Both the position numbers and the translations under genes were made by a program. Shown here one piece after another: positions 23,022 through 33,088 of a stretch of 64,000 bases of DNA (within the stretch, counting starts at the first letter, position 1; each line of letters opens with the position of its first letter). The notes beneath the pieces are model-generated. The model saw nothing but the letters and a program-made list of their open reading frames with translations. It did no database searches and was not told the DNA's origin. The DNA is from Paludicola sp. MB14-C6 (GTDB lineage: Bacteria; Bacillota; Clostridia; Oscillospirales; Ruminococcaceae): assembly GCF_030908625.1 (NCBI RefSeq), contig NZ_CP133133.1:2356001-2420000 (forward strand), written 5' to 3'.

Positions 23022-23765
23022 CTAACTAACATCAATTATTTGATATAAATTTAGTCTTCCTTGCTTTCCAACTTGCTCAATGAGTCCTACTTTACGTAAT
23101 ACACTCATTCCTGATTGGATCGCCCTAGGACTCACTTTCATTAAATTTTTCAAATCTTTTGTAGTAAATTGCGTTGGTAAATTAGGGGGTAATAAAATAT
23201 CATAATCGGCTGGGCAACGTAAATAGATTTCTTGCATAATATCAATCGGTATGCGGTCAAAACGGGATGAACCCTTCTTTTTGTCCTTGCTCCATCCATC
23301 TAAGTTTCGATATTCGTCTACATCAATCATTGCTATGCAAAAGCTGATGTTCGGATGATTTAGCAAATCTTTGATTTTATATAGTTCCCATACAATTTCA
23401 AATGGCAGTCCGATTTTGGGCGATTTGCGCTTTACTGTTGTTTCACCCGTTTCTTGGTTAATCCAATAGAGCCACTTTGTTTGCGCAATAGGATAAACGA
23501 CAGTAACTGTTGTTACTTCTAAAAACGCAGCAAGCTTTTTGCGTAACTTTTCAAAGTTTCTGGTTTGAATTTCTATAATTCCATTTTCGCCTACAATATC
23601 AGCAACGTATCCACCAACCTTGATTTCATGGTTATCCTCATACGGCTCAAAATAGTGCTTTAATACTGCATGAAGTGTTTTTTCACCCAATGTACCTATC
23701 CCTTTAGAATTTCGTTGTACATCGATTACTTTTTCACAAGCATCTTGAAATTGTAGTTTATTCAT
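23022..23765 (-). CDS. Protein with nuclease-like core and C-terminal winged helix, unknown
   Basis: A 247-residue soluble protein. The N-terminal half has KTLHAVLKHYFEPY, then EIKVGGYVADIVGE and IIEIQTRNF. An E, D, then E-x-Q spacing of this kind is reminiscent of PD-(D/E)XK nucleases (inference). The C-terminal 70 residues look like a winged helix (TTKDLKNLMKVSPRAIQSGM, then LRKVGLIEQVG). It sits between the RACo-like gene (9 bases upstream) and DUF5131 (20 bases downstream), so the three are likely cotranscribed. Family not recognised. Confidence 0.5.
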   Translation of the reverse strand: MNKLQFQDACEKVIDVQRNSKGIGTLGEKTLHAVLKHYFEPYEDNHEIKVGGYVADIVGENGIIEIQTRNFEKLRKKLAAFLEVTTVTVVYPIAQTKWLYWINQETGETTVKRKSPKIGLPFEIVWELYKIKDLLNHPNISFCIAMIDVDEYRNLDGWSKDKKKGSSRFDRIPIDIMQEIYLRCPADYDILLPPNLPTQFTTKDLKNLMKVSPRAIQSGMSVLRKVGLIEQVGKQGRLNLYQIIDVS

Positions 23766-23773
23766 AGTTGTTA

Positions 23774-25359
23774 TTAAAATCCCATCTGTTCAATATATTC
23801 ATTCTGGAAAAAAGCATCTCCGGAAAGCTCATAATAGCTAAACTTGTTCGTGATAGAATGTAATTCTTCAATTGCTTTTTCATTTAGCAAAACTTCAATA
23901 GCACCCATACCGGCAGCATTACAACGGTAGTAATTTTATCAAGTAAGGAAGGAGGTAGCAATCCAATTTCGCAAGCACTCTTCTTGTCAATATAAGAACC
24001 GAATCCTCCTGCCAAAATGACTTTATGAATATCTTGCTCTGTTAAGCCTTTTGCATGAATTAAGGTTTGAATACCTGCACAAATAGCGGCTTTTGCAAGC
24101 TGAACTTCACGTATATCTTTTTGAGTTAAATAGATATTGTTATCTATATCAAGAACAAAAACAGGCTCGTCTTCTTCACGATAACGATAGAGTAATGAAG
24201 TTGGTATTTCATCTTCGTCAATTCGTCCTGTTTCATCAATTACTCCGAGTTTTAATAAACAAGCAATTGTATCAACCAAACCAGAGCCACATATGCCAAT
24301 TGCAGGTTGATTTCCTATCGTTTCGATTTTGATATCATTATTTTTAATTGTAACTTTACTAATTGCACCTGTAATACCGCCGACTCCACATTGAATCGTA
24401 GCACCTTCAAAAGCGGGACCGGCTGCCGTAGCACAGCAAATAAATCCGTTTTGATTGCCAATTGCCATTTCGCCATTTGTTCCGATATCAATATAAATGC
24501 AATTTTCTTTTTCTTCATGAACTTTTGCGCTTAATACGCCAACTGTAATATCGCCGCCAACGTAGCCGGAAACACAATCGGTTAAGAATACTTTTGCAGT
24601 ATCGTTTGTAGTTATTCCAATTTCTTTTGCGTTTAAATCAAAGCCAAATAGAGAAGTTGGGGTGAATGGTGCAACAGCAATTCCACTTGCATCGTAACCC
24701 GTTAATAAGTGGAGCATAACAGTATTTCCTGCAATTGTAATATCCATAATATCATGATAGGAATAGCTTTTTTTACTGCAAAAGGAATCGATGGCATTGT
24801 TGAGTTGTTTTACAATGGTTTGCTTTAGTAACTGCTTGCCATCATCTTTTTCTATACAACTGTTAATTCTTGAAATGACATCAGCACCAAAGCTGCGTTG
24901 TTCGTTTAGCCCACTAACAGTGTCCAAACGTTTACCTGAATTCAGATCATAAAAGTAACAAGCAACCGTTGTTGTTCCAATGTCAACAGCAAGTCCAATA
25001 GCAGCTTTTGTGCTATCCTTTGCTCTTGGTGAAATAACAAAATCAGATTTCATACCACTTTCTTGTACTGTGTAGTTTTGTTGATTTAGTATTGTAATAC
25101 TGCAATCGCCAATTGGCTTGGTTAAGCAAGCTAATCGAATATCATTCATTTGTTCTTGTAAAGAAAGCAGTTTTTGCTCTTCTGCAGTAATTGGTGTCAC
25201 TTGTCCGTTTACTTGTACCTTACATTTTCCGCATTTACCGTTTGCATTACAAGGTGCATCAATGTAAATATGGTTTTCTTGTAATAGCTTTAGTATTGAT
25301 TTATTTCCATCCGTAATAATTTCGGTAACGGAATTTTCTTTTTGTATTGTCAATTTCAT
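23774..25359 (-). pseudogene. RACo-like corrinoid-protein reductive activator, frameshifted near its C-terminus
   Basis: Residues 1-90 form a 2Fe-2S ferredoxin domain (C37, C43, C46, C78). The rest is an ASKHA-type ATPase region as in DUF4445/RACo proteins (AIGLAVDIGTTTVACY, then IYIDIGTNGEMAIGN and GICGSGLVD). RACo-type proteins re-reduce cob(II)alamin in corrinoid methyltransferase systems using ATP. The reading frame ends early at 23884. Moving one base at about 23921-23925 restores AAGMGAIEVLL and continues another 46 residues to a stop at 23774. A lost G (GTTGTAAT for GTTGGTAAT) explains it. A true mutation or a sequencing error are both possible. Confidence 0.82.
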
Positions 25360-25465
25360 ATGCTTAGTCCTCCGTATAAAATGGTTAACTCTTATTGTAT
25401 CATATATAAAAAAAGATAAAAGGTATTTTTATATGATTATTTGTAGAATTCTTATCTTTATATTG

Positions 25466-25500
25466 AAAACACCTACCCATTATAATGAGCAGGTGCTTTT
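25466..25500. terminator. Hairpin terminator after the cardiolipin synthase region
   Basis: CACCTACCCAT / ATGAGCAGGTG with two mismatches and A/T-rich flanks, between the cardiolipin synthase and RACo-like genes. Confidence 0.55.
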
Positions 25501-25542
25501 ATGCTTTTGATTCAATTATAAATTGTAAGCAAAGGTCGATTA

Positions 25543-27066
25543 CTACATCAAAGGCGCAAAAATATTTAATAATTTTTGCATAAAGCGGGTAAAAAATTTC
25601 GTTTCATTGCAGACTTCTTGCGTAATATGCTCGGATTGCATTAGCGTGTTAAGATGGTCTTTTCTGACATCAGCAATGGATGATGTTTTGTATAAAAATG
25701 CACCACATTCGTAATGCAAATAAAAGCTTCTAAAGTCAAAATTTTGGGTTCCGACAATTGCAATTTCATCGTCAGCAACAATTGTTTTAGCATGAACAAA
25801 TCCCGGAGTATATTCATATACTTGAACTCCTGCTGTAATCAGTTTGATGTAATTGTAGCGAGTAACCATATGAACATACCATTTATCTGCAACATGGGGC
25901 GTGATAATTGTAACTTCAACGCCGCTGTTTGCTGCAAGGCAAAGCGCAGTCATCATTTCATTGTCTAATATGAGGTATGGAGTGGTAATGCTCACATATT
26001 TTTTTGCACGAGAAATGATATTAATATATGCCATTTCGCCAATTAAGTGTTGATCCAAAGGTCCATCACCGTATGGCATTACATAGCCATCTGATTCATA
26101 ATGTTCCGTTGGGCGATAGTAAGAAAAGTCAATTTTATGTCTTTCGTAATATTGCCACATTTGTAAGAACATAATGCTTAAATTCCATACCGCATCACCT
26201 TTTAACATAATAGAGGAATCTTTCCAATGCCCATGCTTTACAAATGCATTAATATACTCATCAGCTAGGTTGTTACCTCCAGTAAAGCCAACATTTCCAT
26301 CAATAACAGTAATTTTTCTATGGTCACGGTAATTCATGAAAACGTCAATACTAGGCTTAAAGACATTAAATACATGTACTTCAATGCCGAGTGCTTGCAA
26401 TTTTTTATAGTATTTAGTAGGGACAGTTCGAATACAACCAAGGTCATCATACATTACTTTAACTTCGACGCCCTCTTTAACCTTTTGAGCCATGATGTCT
26501 AATATTTCATCCCACATAGTACCTTCTTGAATAATAAAATATTCCATAAAAATAAATTTCTTTGCTTTTTTTAGTTCTGCGCAAAGAACATCAAAAAACT
26601 CTTCACCGGGGGATAAATATTGAGTCTGTGTGTTTTTATAAATTGGAAAAGAAGATGTTTTGTTTATGTAATTTACATGATTTATTATTTGCCCATCATA
26701 TTCTTTTAGTTCTTCCAAAATAGATTCATCTTGTTTAGAGAGTTCTTTGGTTGACTCATAAACATATTGTATTCTTTTTTTCATTTTCTTTGATACATTT
26801 CCTCTGCCGGCAACGTAATAGAAAAACCAACCTAATATAGGAAACATAGCAATTGGAATTGTCCATGCCAGTTTGTATATGGGATTATCATCTTTTGAGA
26901 TAATATATAGAATAGTGATTACGCTTAAAATAGTAAACACAATATACATATATAAACCGTAGTTAGATAAGAATAAAACCATTAACACTAATACTAAAAC
27001 TTGAGCAAAAATGGATAATCCAAAAATAAATAATCTGCTCGTAAAAAATTTAAATAATTGTTTCAT
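25543..27066 (-). CDS. cls: Cardiolipin synthase (phospholipase D type)
   Basis: Joins two phosphatidylglycerol molecules into cardiolipin at the membrane. The 507-residue protein has two or three N-terminal membrane helices (to residue 90), then two PLD domains with the HKD motifs HRKITVIDGNVGFTGGNN (around 250) and HAKTIVADDEIAIVGTQN (around 428). The PLDNxxx-type N-terminus is usual for Cls. It is monocistronic, with AGGAGG close to the ATG. Confidence 0.93.
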   Translation of the reverse strand: MKQLFKFFTSRLFIFGLSIFAQVLVLVLMVLFLSNYGLYMYIVFTILSVITILYIISKDDNPIYKLAWTIPIAMFPILGWFFYYVAGRGNVSKKMKKRIQYVYESTKELSKQDESILEELKEYDGQIINHVNYINKTSSFPIYKNTQTQYLSPGEEFFDVLCAELKKAKKFIFMEYFIIQEGTMWDEILDIMAQKVKEGVEVKVMYDDLGCIRTVPTKYYKKLQALGIEVHVFNVFKPSIDVFMNYRDHRKITVIDGNVGFTGGNNLADEYINAFVKHGHWKDSSIMLKGDAVWNLSIMFLQMWQYYERHKIDFSYYRPTEHYESDGYVMPYGDGPLDQHLIGEMAYINIISRAKKYVSITTPYLILDNEMMTALCLAANSGVEVTIITPHVADKWYVHMVTRYNYIKLITAGVQVYEYTPGFVHAKTIVADDEIAIVGTQNFDFRSFYLHYECGAFLYKTSSIADVRKDHLNTLMQSEHITQEVCNETKFFTRFMQKLLNIFAPLM

Positions 27067-27171
27067 AATACCTCCTGATATGATTAAAGCTGAATGAAAC
27101 GAAATCTAAAATCGATATTATGTAAAATACAAATTACCTTTATTTTAGCATAATATCGATTGGTTTACAAA

Positions 27172-27381
27172 TTATTTATGATTTTCATCTACGTATTCTT
27201 TGGCTAAAATTACGTTGTCTTCAATAACGGGAGTTACAGGATCCTTGCTGTTTTCTGTACTGGTTTGTTTTGAAGTCAATGTAAGCGTTTGATATACTGG
27301 ATTAATTTTTTTCTTTGGGTCTATTCGTGCATGATTGCCATGCAAGTCAGCTTGATTATTGTTTTTGCTTTTTATATTCAT
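27172..27381 (-). CDS. Small DUF3787-like protein
   Basis: A 69-residue polar protein. Its C-terminal part, PVTPVIEDNVILAKEYVDEN, resembles the end of DUF3787 proteins (variable linker, then A-K-x-W/Y-V-D-E-N), a small family of spore formers sometimes described as spore-surface proteins. AAGGTG precedes the ATG. The N-terminal half is not conserved in my reading. Confidence 0.5.
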   Translation of the reverse strand: MNIKSKNNNQADLHGNHARIDPKKKINPVYQTLTLTSKQTSTENSKDPVTPVIEDNVILAKEYVDENHK

Positions 27382-27732
27382 AAAACTTCACCTTTCTAAT
27401 TTAAGCTTAAATTTTCGCAGTGTGAATTATCGTAATATTATTGTTGCTATTTTATTATTGGTTTTGAAATCGAAAAATATTCTTTCTACGTAAAAGCAAT
27501 CTCATTTATTATCTAATGATTGCCTTAATTTTAAGTTAACAATGTCGAATATAATTGACTTCACGTGATTTTTTGTGTATAATTATGTAAATACAAGTGC
27601 TGATTTACGTTGCATAATAATGATATGTTTAAAATTTTTCAATACAGGGTAGATAGTGGCTACTCTATCTGTTATAATTACAAATTGTTATCTCAGGCAA
27701 TGAATATGAAAAACTAAGGGGATTACCAATTT
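27382..27732. other. Control region of the polysaccharide operon
   Basis: This 351-base stretch has no gene. It holds an imperfect hairpin (GCAATC / GATTGC arms, about 27503-27530), the promoter at 27555, and a short palindrome AGATAG / CTATCT near 27650-27670 within the leader. The leader is about 140 bases, long enough for post-initiation control, but I recognise no known element. Confidence 0.5.
27555..27583 (+). promoter_or_regulatory. Near-consensus promoter of the polysaccharide operon
   Basis: TTGACT, 17-base spacer, TATAAT. This is among the best sigma-A-type promoters in the window, about 140 bases upstream of the first gene. Confidence 0.75.
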
Positions 27733-29619
27733 ATGATATCGCTTAAAAGAAACAAAAAAATCAATCTATTGGTTTTAGTGTGTTGGGATATTCTTTCCGT
27801 TTATTTAGCAATTATTTTAGGATTTAAATTTAGATTTGGCTTTGTTGGAGCAATACCAAAACGATATGATGAAGATATGATTTTCTATGTTCTTATCATG
27901 ATCTTAGTTGCAATCATGTCAAACACTTTATTGCGCTGTTATAGTGCTGTGTGGAGATATTTAAGCTACAAAGATTTGATAAGGCAGTTGCTTTCCTCAT
28001 TATTATCCGCTGTATTTGTAATTTTAATCGACAATTTCATTGGTTTAGAGATGCCGTTTGAATTGTTCGTTATGATTCCATCTTTAATGTTCTTATTTAT
28101 GTTGATTGGGCGTAGTTCGCCTCGTGCATATGTTGTAATAAAAAGCTTTTATCAAAAAAGATTAAAATCAGCGGCACAAGTAAAAACATTGATTTATGGA
28201 GCAGGCGAAGCAGGAAACTACTTGATGACGAAGTTGGCACAAAAGCAAAACAATAATACAATACCTGTTGGCTTTATTGATGATGATAAAGCTCTTTGGG
28301 GGCTAAAAATCGGACAAGTTCCTGTTTTAGGCGGAGAAGATATCTTAGAATTTGTTATTAAAGATTTAAATGTAAAAGAACTAATTATTGCAATACCATC
28401 TGCTGATGTAGACTTTATTAAGCAGATTTATATGCGTTGTCAAAAATGTGGAGTAATCGTAAAACGTTATGGAACTTTAGCTGATGTTACGGTTGAAGAT
28501 TTTAGACAAGCACCTATTAAGCAAATTAACTTTGAAGAATTATTACGTCGTGATAGTGTTAAGCTTAATATGGATATCGTGAATAAATTTATCAAAGGTA
28601 AGGTTGTGCTTGTAACCGGAGGAGTGGGTTCCATCGGTTCAGAAATTTGCCGTCAAGTTTTAAAATTTGGCGCAAAGAAACTATTGGTATTTGATATCAA
28701 TGAAAATGGCCTTTTTTATATGAAAAATGAGTTGGACGAAGCAGGATATCAAGGAAGATTTGAAGTGCTTGTTGGTTCCATTCGAGACAGAAATCGTTTA
28801 AGAGAAGTCTTTTTTGAATATGAGCCTAGTGTTGTTTTTCATGCTGCTGCACATAAACACGTGCCAATGATGGAGGGGAATCCAAAAGAGGCTATTAAGA
28901 ATAATGTACTTGGAACCATTAACGTTGCCAATGAGGCAATCTTTCATGATGTAGAGAAATTTATCTTAATTTCAACGGATAAAGCAGTTAATCCAACCAA
29001 TATTATGGGTGCTTCTAAGCGTATTGCAGAAATTGCAATCCAAATTATGAATAGTGCAGGAAACACTGACTTTGCTGCTGTGCGTTTTGGTAACGTATTA
29101 GGCAGTAATGGTAGTGTTGTGCCGTTTTTTAATAAACAAATAGAATCCGGTGGACCTGTAACGGTTACACATCCGGAAATGAAACGTTATTTTATGACAA
29201 TTCCTGAAGCTGTGCAATTGGTTCTAGAAGCCGGCGCTATGGCAACGGGTGGCGAGATATTCGTATTGGAAATGGGCGAACCGGTATTGATTTATGATTT
29301 AGCATGTGATTTAATTCGACTACATGGGTATGAGCCAAACAAAGATATTGAAATTAAATTTACAGGTTTAAGACCAGGCGAAAAGTTGTTTGAAGAAATT
29401 TCATTAGCTGATGAAGATACAACCAAAACCGTTAACAATAAAATTTATATTTGTAAACCAACTGAGCATAACCCACAAGAATTTTCTCGCAACATCAAAC
29501 GTTTAGAGAATGTTGTAAAGCAACCGGATATTGATAAAATGTTTGCTATTATAAAAGAAATGGTAGTAACATTTAACCATAATAATCCGAATGGAAACAG
29601 TGGAGGACAAGATGCATAG
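27733..29619 (+). CDS. Membrane-anchored nucleotide-sugar 4,6-dehydratase (CapD/PglF-like)
   Basis: A 628-residue protein. Four N-terminal membrane helices (to about 130), a first Rossmann segment (LIYGAGEAGNYL), then a catalytic SDR domain with VTGGVGSIGSEIC near 294, HAAAHKHVPMME, STDKAVNPTNIMGASKR and RFGNVLGSNGSVVP. It matches the PglF/CapD/FlaA1 family, which converts UDP-N-acetylglucosamine to a 4-keto-6-deoxy sugar. First gene of the operon. No aminotransferase for the keto sugar is in the cluster, so the final sugar is not predictable. Its last 8 bases overlap the next gene. Confidence 0.9.
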   Translation: MISLKRNKKINLLVLVCWDILSVYLAIILGFKFRFGFVGAIPKRYDEDMIFYVLIMILVAIMSNTLLRCYSAVWRYLSYKDLIRQLLSSLLSAVFVILIDNFIGLEMPFELFVMIPSLMFLFMLIGRSSPRAYVVIKSFYQKRLKSAAQVKTLIYGAGEAGNYLMTKLAQKQNNNTIPVGFIDDDKALWGLKIGQVPVLGGEDILEFVIKDLNVKELIIAIPSADVDFIKQIYMRCQKCGVIVKRYGTLADVTVEDFRQAPIKQINFEELLRRDSVKLNMDIVNKFIKGKVVLVTGGVGSIGSEICRQVLKFGAKKLLVFDINENGLFYMKNELDEAGYQGRFEVLVGSIRDRNRLREVFFEYEPSVVFHAAAHKHVPMMEGNPKEAIKNNVLGTINVANEAIFHDVEKFILISTDKAVNPTNIMGASKRIAEIAIQIMNSAGNTDFAAVRFGNVLGSNGSVVPFFNKQIESGGPVTVTHPEMKRYFMTIPEAVQLVLEAGAMATGGEIFVLEMGEPVLIYDLACDLIRLHGYEPNKDIEIKFTGLRPGEKLFEEISLADEDTTKTVNNKIYICKPTEHNPQEFSRNIKRLENVVKQPDIDKMFAIIKEMVVTFNHNNPNGNSGGQDA

Positions 29620-30346
29620 TTCAACTGCAAACATTGATGCAACTTGCGAAATCGGGGAATATTGTGTTATTGAAAACAATGTTACAATTGGTAAAGGTTG
29701 CGTAATCGGACATCATGTAGTAATCAGAGAAGGCACTTGTATCGCTGATAATGTGCGAATTGATGATTTTGCATGTGTTGGAAAAAAACAAATGAAAGCC
29801 GCAAATAGTGCGGTTACTACAGAAAAAGAGTTACCAGCAGCACAAATTGGCAATAATACTATTATCGGAACGCATTCTGTTATTTATCGAGGATGTGAAA
29901 TTGGTAAAGGATGCTTAATTGCTGATTTTGCTTGCATTCGAGAAGAAGTAACAATTGGTGAAAAAACGATAATTGGTAAAGGTGCAACGATTGAAAACCA
30001 AACAAGCGTTGGAAGTTATGTAAAAATTCAAACGAATGCATATATTACTGCTTATTCTAAAATAGAAGACAATTGCTTTATTGCTCCATGTGTTGTAACA
30101 TCAAATGATAATTATGCAGGTCGCTCTCAAGAGCGATTTAGCCACTTTAAAGGGGTAACTGTTAAAAAAGGCGGCAGAATTGGAGCTGGTTCAGTTATAT
30201 TACCCGGTAAAGTAATTCATGAAGATGGTTTTGTTGCAGCAGGCAGTGTTGTAACAAAAGATGTTGATTCTGAAACTATTGTTGCAGGAGTGCCGTCAAA
30301 AACATTTGGAAAAGTATCTGAAAATCAACTTTTAAAAAATCAATGA
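29612..30346 (+). CDS. Left-handed beta-helix (hexapeptide repeat) acyltransferase
   Basis: A 244-residue protein built of hexapeptide repeats (IGEYCVIENNVTIGKGC and onward). It ends with the common VVAGVPSK-type tail (TIVAGVPSKTFG). Members acetylate sugars or sugar nucleotides; a WbpD-like UDP-sugar N-acetyltransferase is one option. GGAGG lies 5 bases before the ATG at 29612; an ATG at 29591 overlaps the preceding gene more and has no site. Coupled to the dehydratase gene. Confidence 0.82.
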   Translation: MHSSTANIDATCEIGEYCVIENNVTIGKGCVIGHHVVIREGTCIADNVRIDDFACVGKKQMKAANSAVTTEKELPAAQIGNNTIIGTHSVIYRGCEIGKGCLIADFACIREEVTIGEKTIIGKGATIENQTSVGSYVKIQTNAYITAYSKIEDNCFIAPCVVTSNDNYAGRSQERFSHFKGVTVKKGGRIGAGSVILPGKVIHEDGFVAAGSVVTKDVDSETIVAGVPSKTFGKVSENQLLKNQ

Positions 30347-30359
30347 TTTGAATTTTTAA

Positions 30360-31637
30360 ATGAGCAGAAAGATTATATTTATGAAATTATTATCACGATT
30401 TAAAAAAAGTGAATATGCCAAAAACTCTGCAATCCTTATGACGGGAACTGTGCTTTCGCAGGTATTAAAAGCATTAACCCAAGTTGTGTTAGCATTGTTT
30501 TTGGGAGATGTAGTACTCGGCGATTATGGAAAATATTTAGCTTGGTACTCTATTTTAATAGGTGTTTTTACCGGACGTTATGAATTGGCAATTATGTTGC
30601 CTAAAGATGATAATGATGGATTTATGATAACCATGTTATCGTCGGGACTTTCCGTTATATTAGCTTCGGTAATGGGCGTTGTTTTAATGGTTTTACAATT
30701 TGGATTTCAAGTTGATGTTGGATGGATACGCTTTTTACCGATTACCTTAGCTATTTTGGGCGTATATTTTTCTATTAATTATTGGCTGAATCGAAAGAAA
30801 AAATATAAAAGACTTGCTATAAATCGTACCATTCAAGGTTTTTTAGTTGCTTTATTCAGCGCCTTTTTCTATTGGTTCAAGCCAACTCGTCAAGATAGTA
30901 TGATTTGGGGCTATATTGCTTCTCAAGCAATTGTTTTGGTAATTTTATTAGTCTATGCAATAAACGATTACAAATCATATCAAATTAAAATTGATTTCAA
31001 ACGCATGAAGGAACTTGCATTAGAACACATCAATTTTCCTAAATTTTCAGTAATATCAAGCGTTGTAAATAATTTAACAATGAAATTACCTATTTTATTG
31101 CTCGGCTTTTTTGAAAACACAAGTATTGTTGGGCAATATACGATGATGGAAAGCATACTGGCAGCACCGATTGCGTTAGTTTCAGAGGCAGTTCGTGATG
31201 TTTTTCGTCAAAAAGCAAGCCGAGATTATGTAGATGACCATGAATGCTATCAAACATATAAAGTTACATTTAAAACATTAGCGTTAGCAGCAATTATTCC
31301 GTTTATTTTAATTATGTTTGGTGGAAAGCCTGTATTAGATATAATCTATAAAAAAGAATTTGCAATGGCTGGCTATTTTATTATGATAATGGCTCCATTT
31401 TTCTATATTCGATTTGTTGCAGCTCCGCTGACTTTTATGACTTTCATAGCAGGAAAGCAAGCATTTGACATGAAATGGCAGATTGCATTTTGCATATCAT
31501 CTTCAGTTGCATTTTTGCTTGGCTTTGCTCTTACTCATAATCCATATATCATGGTTTTACTATACGGTATTTCCAACGGAGTAATGTATACTATTAGTTT
31601 GCTTTATACAAGAAAGCTTGCTAAGGGACAAACTTAA
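30360..31637 (+). CDS. wzx: Wzx-type polysaccharide flippase
   Basis: A 425-residue protein with about 12 membrane helices, starting in the family manner (SEYAKNSAILMTGTVLSQ). It moves lipid-linked repeat units across the membrane. No clear ribosome site precedes the ATG at 30360; the ATG at 30381 is an alternative start, and translation may depend on the upstream gene. Gene order (flippase then polymerase) supports the role. Confidence 0.82.
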   Translation: MSRKIIFMKLLSRFKKSEYAKNSAILMTGTVLSQVLKALTQVVLALFLGDVVLGDYGKYLAWYSILIGVFTGRYELAIMLPKDDNDGFMITMLSSGLSVILASVMGVVLMVLQFGFQVDVGWIRFLPITLAILGVYFSINYWLNRKKKYKRLAINRTIQGFLVALFSAFFYWFKPTRQDSMIWGYIASQAIVLVILLVYAINDYKSYQIKIDFKRMKELALEHINFPKFSVISSVVNNLTMKLPILLLGFFENTSIVGQYTMMESILAAPIALVSEAVRDVFRQKASRDYVDDHECYQTYKVTFKTLALAAIIPFILIMFGGKPVLDIIYKKEFAMAGYFIMIMAPFFYIRFVAAPLTFMTFIAGKQAFDMKWQIAFCISSSVAFLLGFALTHNPYIMVLLYGISNGVMYTISLLYTRKLAKGQT

Positions 31638-31663
31638 ACGATTTAAGTTAGGAGGAAAATAAA

Positions 31664-33088
31664 ATGACAAAGAGTGAAAATAGACATCGTCTTTTAGGGA
31701 TTGCTTTATGTTTAACAATTATTGGTTGCGTAGGCGTTTTGTCATTTTCCGTTTCCACTTTTTTTGATAAGCTTATGTTCTTGATTATGCTGACTATATT
31801 TGTGTTTTGCGTTATTTTGGATCTAAAAGAGGATAAAAAAGCGGTATTAGCGAGAATGAAGGGAATTTTTCAATCTGCAAAAATTCTATATATCGTATTA
31901 GCACTCTATTTCATATGGGATGTTATTACCATACTTTATACACGAGATTTATTATTATCGGTAAAGAAATTTCCCTATATGATTGAATATGTTGGGATAT
32001 TTTTAGCAAGCGTTTACTATTGTAAGATAACGAATAAAATAGTCCATATTATTATCAGTGTGGCACTTACAGGCACTCTTGTTTCTATTGGAACTTATTT
32101 ATATTACTTTTTATCTCAAAAGCCAATCTACTTTCAAAGGTTAAGTACAGCTAGAGATTACAATGTATATGCTTCTATTATTATTTTTGGAATCATTTTT
32201 GCAAGTGTCTACTTAATGAATTATTGTAAGCTTTCTTTTTTCAAGAGAATTTTAATCTACACAGCAGTTTGCGTTGTAAATATGCCTACATTTTATTTTG
32301 CAGGCTCACGAAGAATGGCAATCATGGTTCCATATTTCTTTTTGTTTGCAGTTTTATTTGAAGTGATTCGTTTGATGGTTTCTAAAACAGCAACAAAACG
32401 AATTTTGTTCGAAAATCTTGCTTTTTTGAGTATAATTGTTGTGATATTCTTTATTACATCATCTTCCTTACCGATTTTCAGCAAGTTTGGTGCAGAAAAA
32501 GAAGCTGCATACAAAGCTTGGCTTGCTAATGAGCAAAGCAATGGAATTGATGTACCAACGAAAGAAGAAACGAAAGATGAAAAAACAATTAGCGCAGTTT
32601 TGGAAACGATTAGCGATAAATCAATGTATAGCAAACGTTCTTTAATATATTCTGTTGCTTTTAATGAATTAAAAGATTATAACGTAACAGAATGGATTTT
32701 TGGAAGAGGTGCTGCTTACGATTTATATATGTATGATACAACAACCGATGAAGCATTATTAAAAGCATATTCAATCGATAAAGATCATCCACGTCCAAAA
32801 GGTTGGCTGAGCGTTCATAACTTTACATTAGCCGATTTATTAAACGGCGGATTGATTAAGCTGATTTTAGGTTTAACGTTAGTTGGAACAATTATCGCTT
32901 ACATGATACGTGCAATTCAATACAAAAAGAGAATCGGTATTGCACTTGTTATTCCGTTTGCTTTGGTATTTGTTAATAACTTTATATCCGGAGCATATGG
33001 AATGATGAATGATGTGTTCTTCCAGATTATGTTGGCCGTTTTATGCGGTATCATATATGTCAACCAAAAGGAGAAAGCAAATGTCTAA
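31664..33088 (+). CDS. wzy: O-antigen ligase/polymerase-like membrane protein (Wzy)
   Basis: A 474-residue polytopic protein with about 10-12 helices and a large extracytoplasmic loop (about 280-385), the architecture of Wzy polymerases and WaaL-type ligases. RDYNVYASI and the SVHNFTLADLLNGG segment in the loop region fit the Wzy_C/O-antigen-ligase family. AGGAGG precedes the ATG. Its stop overlaps the next gene by 8 bases. Confidence 0.75.
   Translation: MTKSENRHRLLGIALCLTIIGCVGVLSFSVSTFFDKLMFLIMLTIFVFCVILDLKEDKKAVLARMKGIFQSAKILYIVLALYFIWDVITILYTRDLLLSVKKFPYMIEYVGIFLASVYYCKITNKIVHIIISVALTGTLVSIGTYLYYFLSQKPIYFQRLSTARDYNVYASIIIFGIIFASVYLMNYCKLSFFKRILIYTAVCVVNMPTFYFAGSRRMAIMVPYFFLFAVLFEVIRLMVSKTATKRILFENLAFLSIIVVIFFITSSSLPIFSKFGAEKEAAYKAWLANEQSNGIDVPTKEETKDEKTISAVLETISDKSMYSKRSLIYSVAFNELKDYNVTEWIFGRGAAYDLYMYDTTTDEALLKAYSIDKDHPRPKGWLSVHNFTLADLLNGGLIKLILGLTLVGTIIAYMIRAIQYKKRIGIALVIPFALVFVNNFISGAYGMMNDVFFQIMLAVLCGIIYVNQKEKANV

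Noticed and set aside
22282..23765. Prophage remnant
   Set aside because: DUF5131 alone is not enough; no integrase, structural phage genes or attachment repeats are visible around it.
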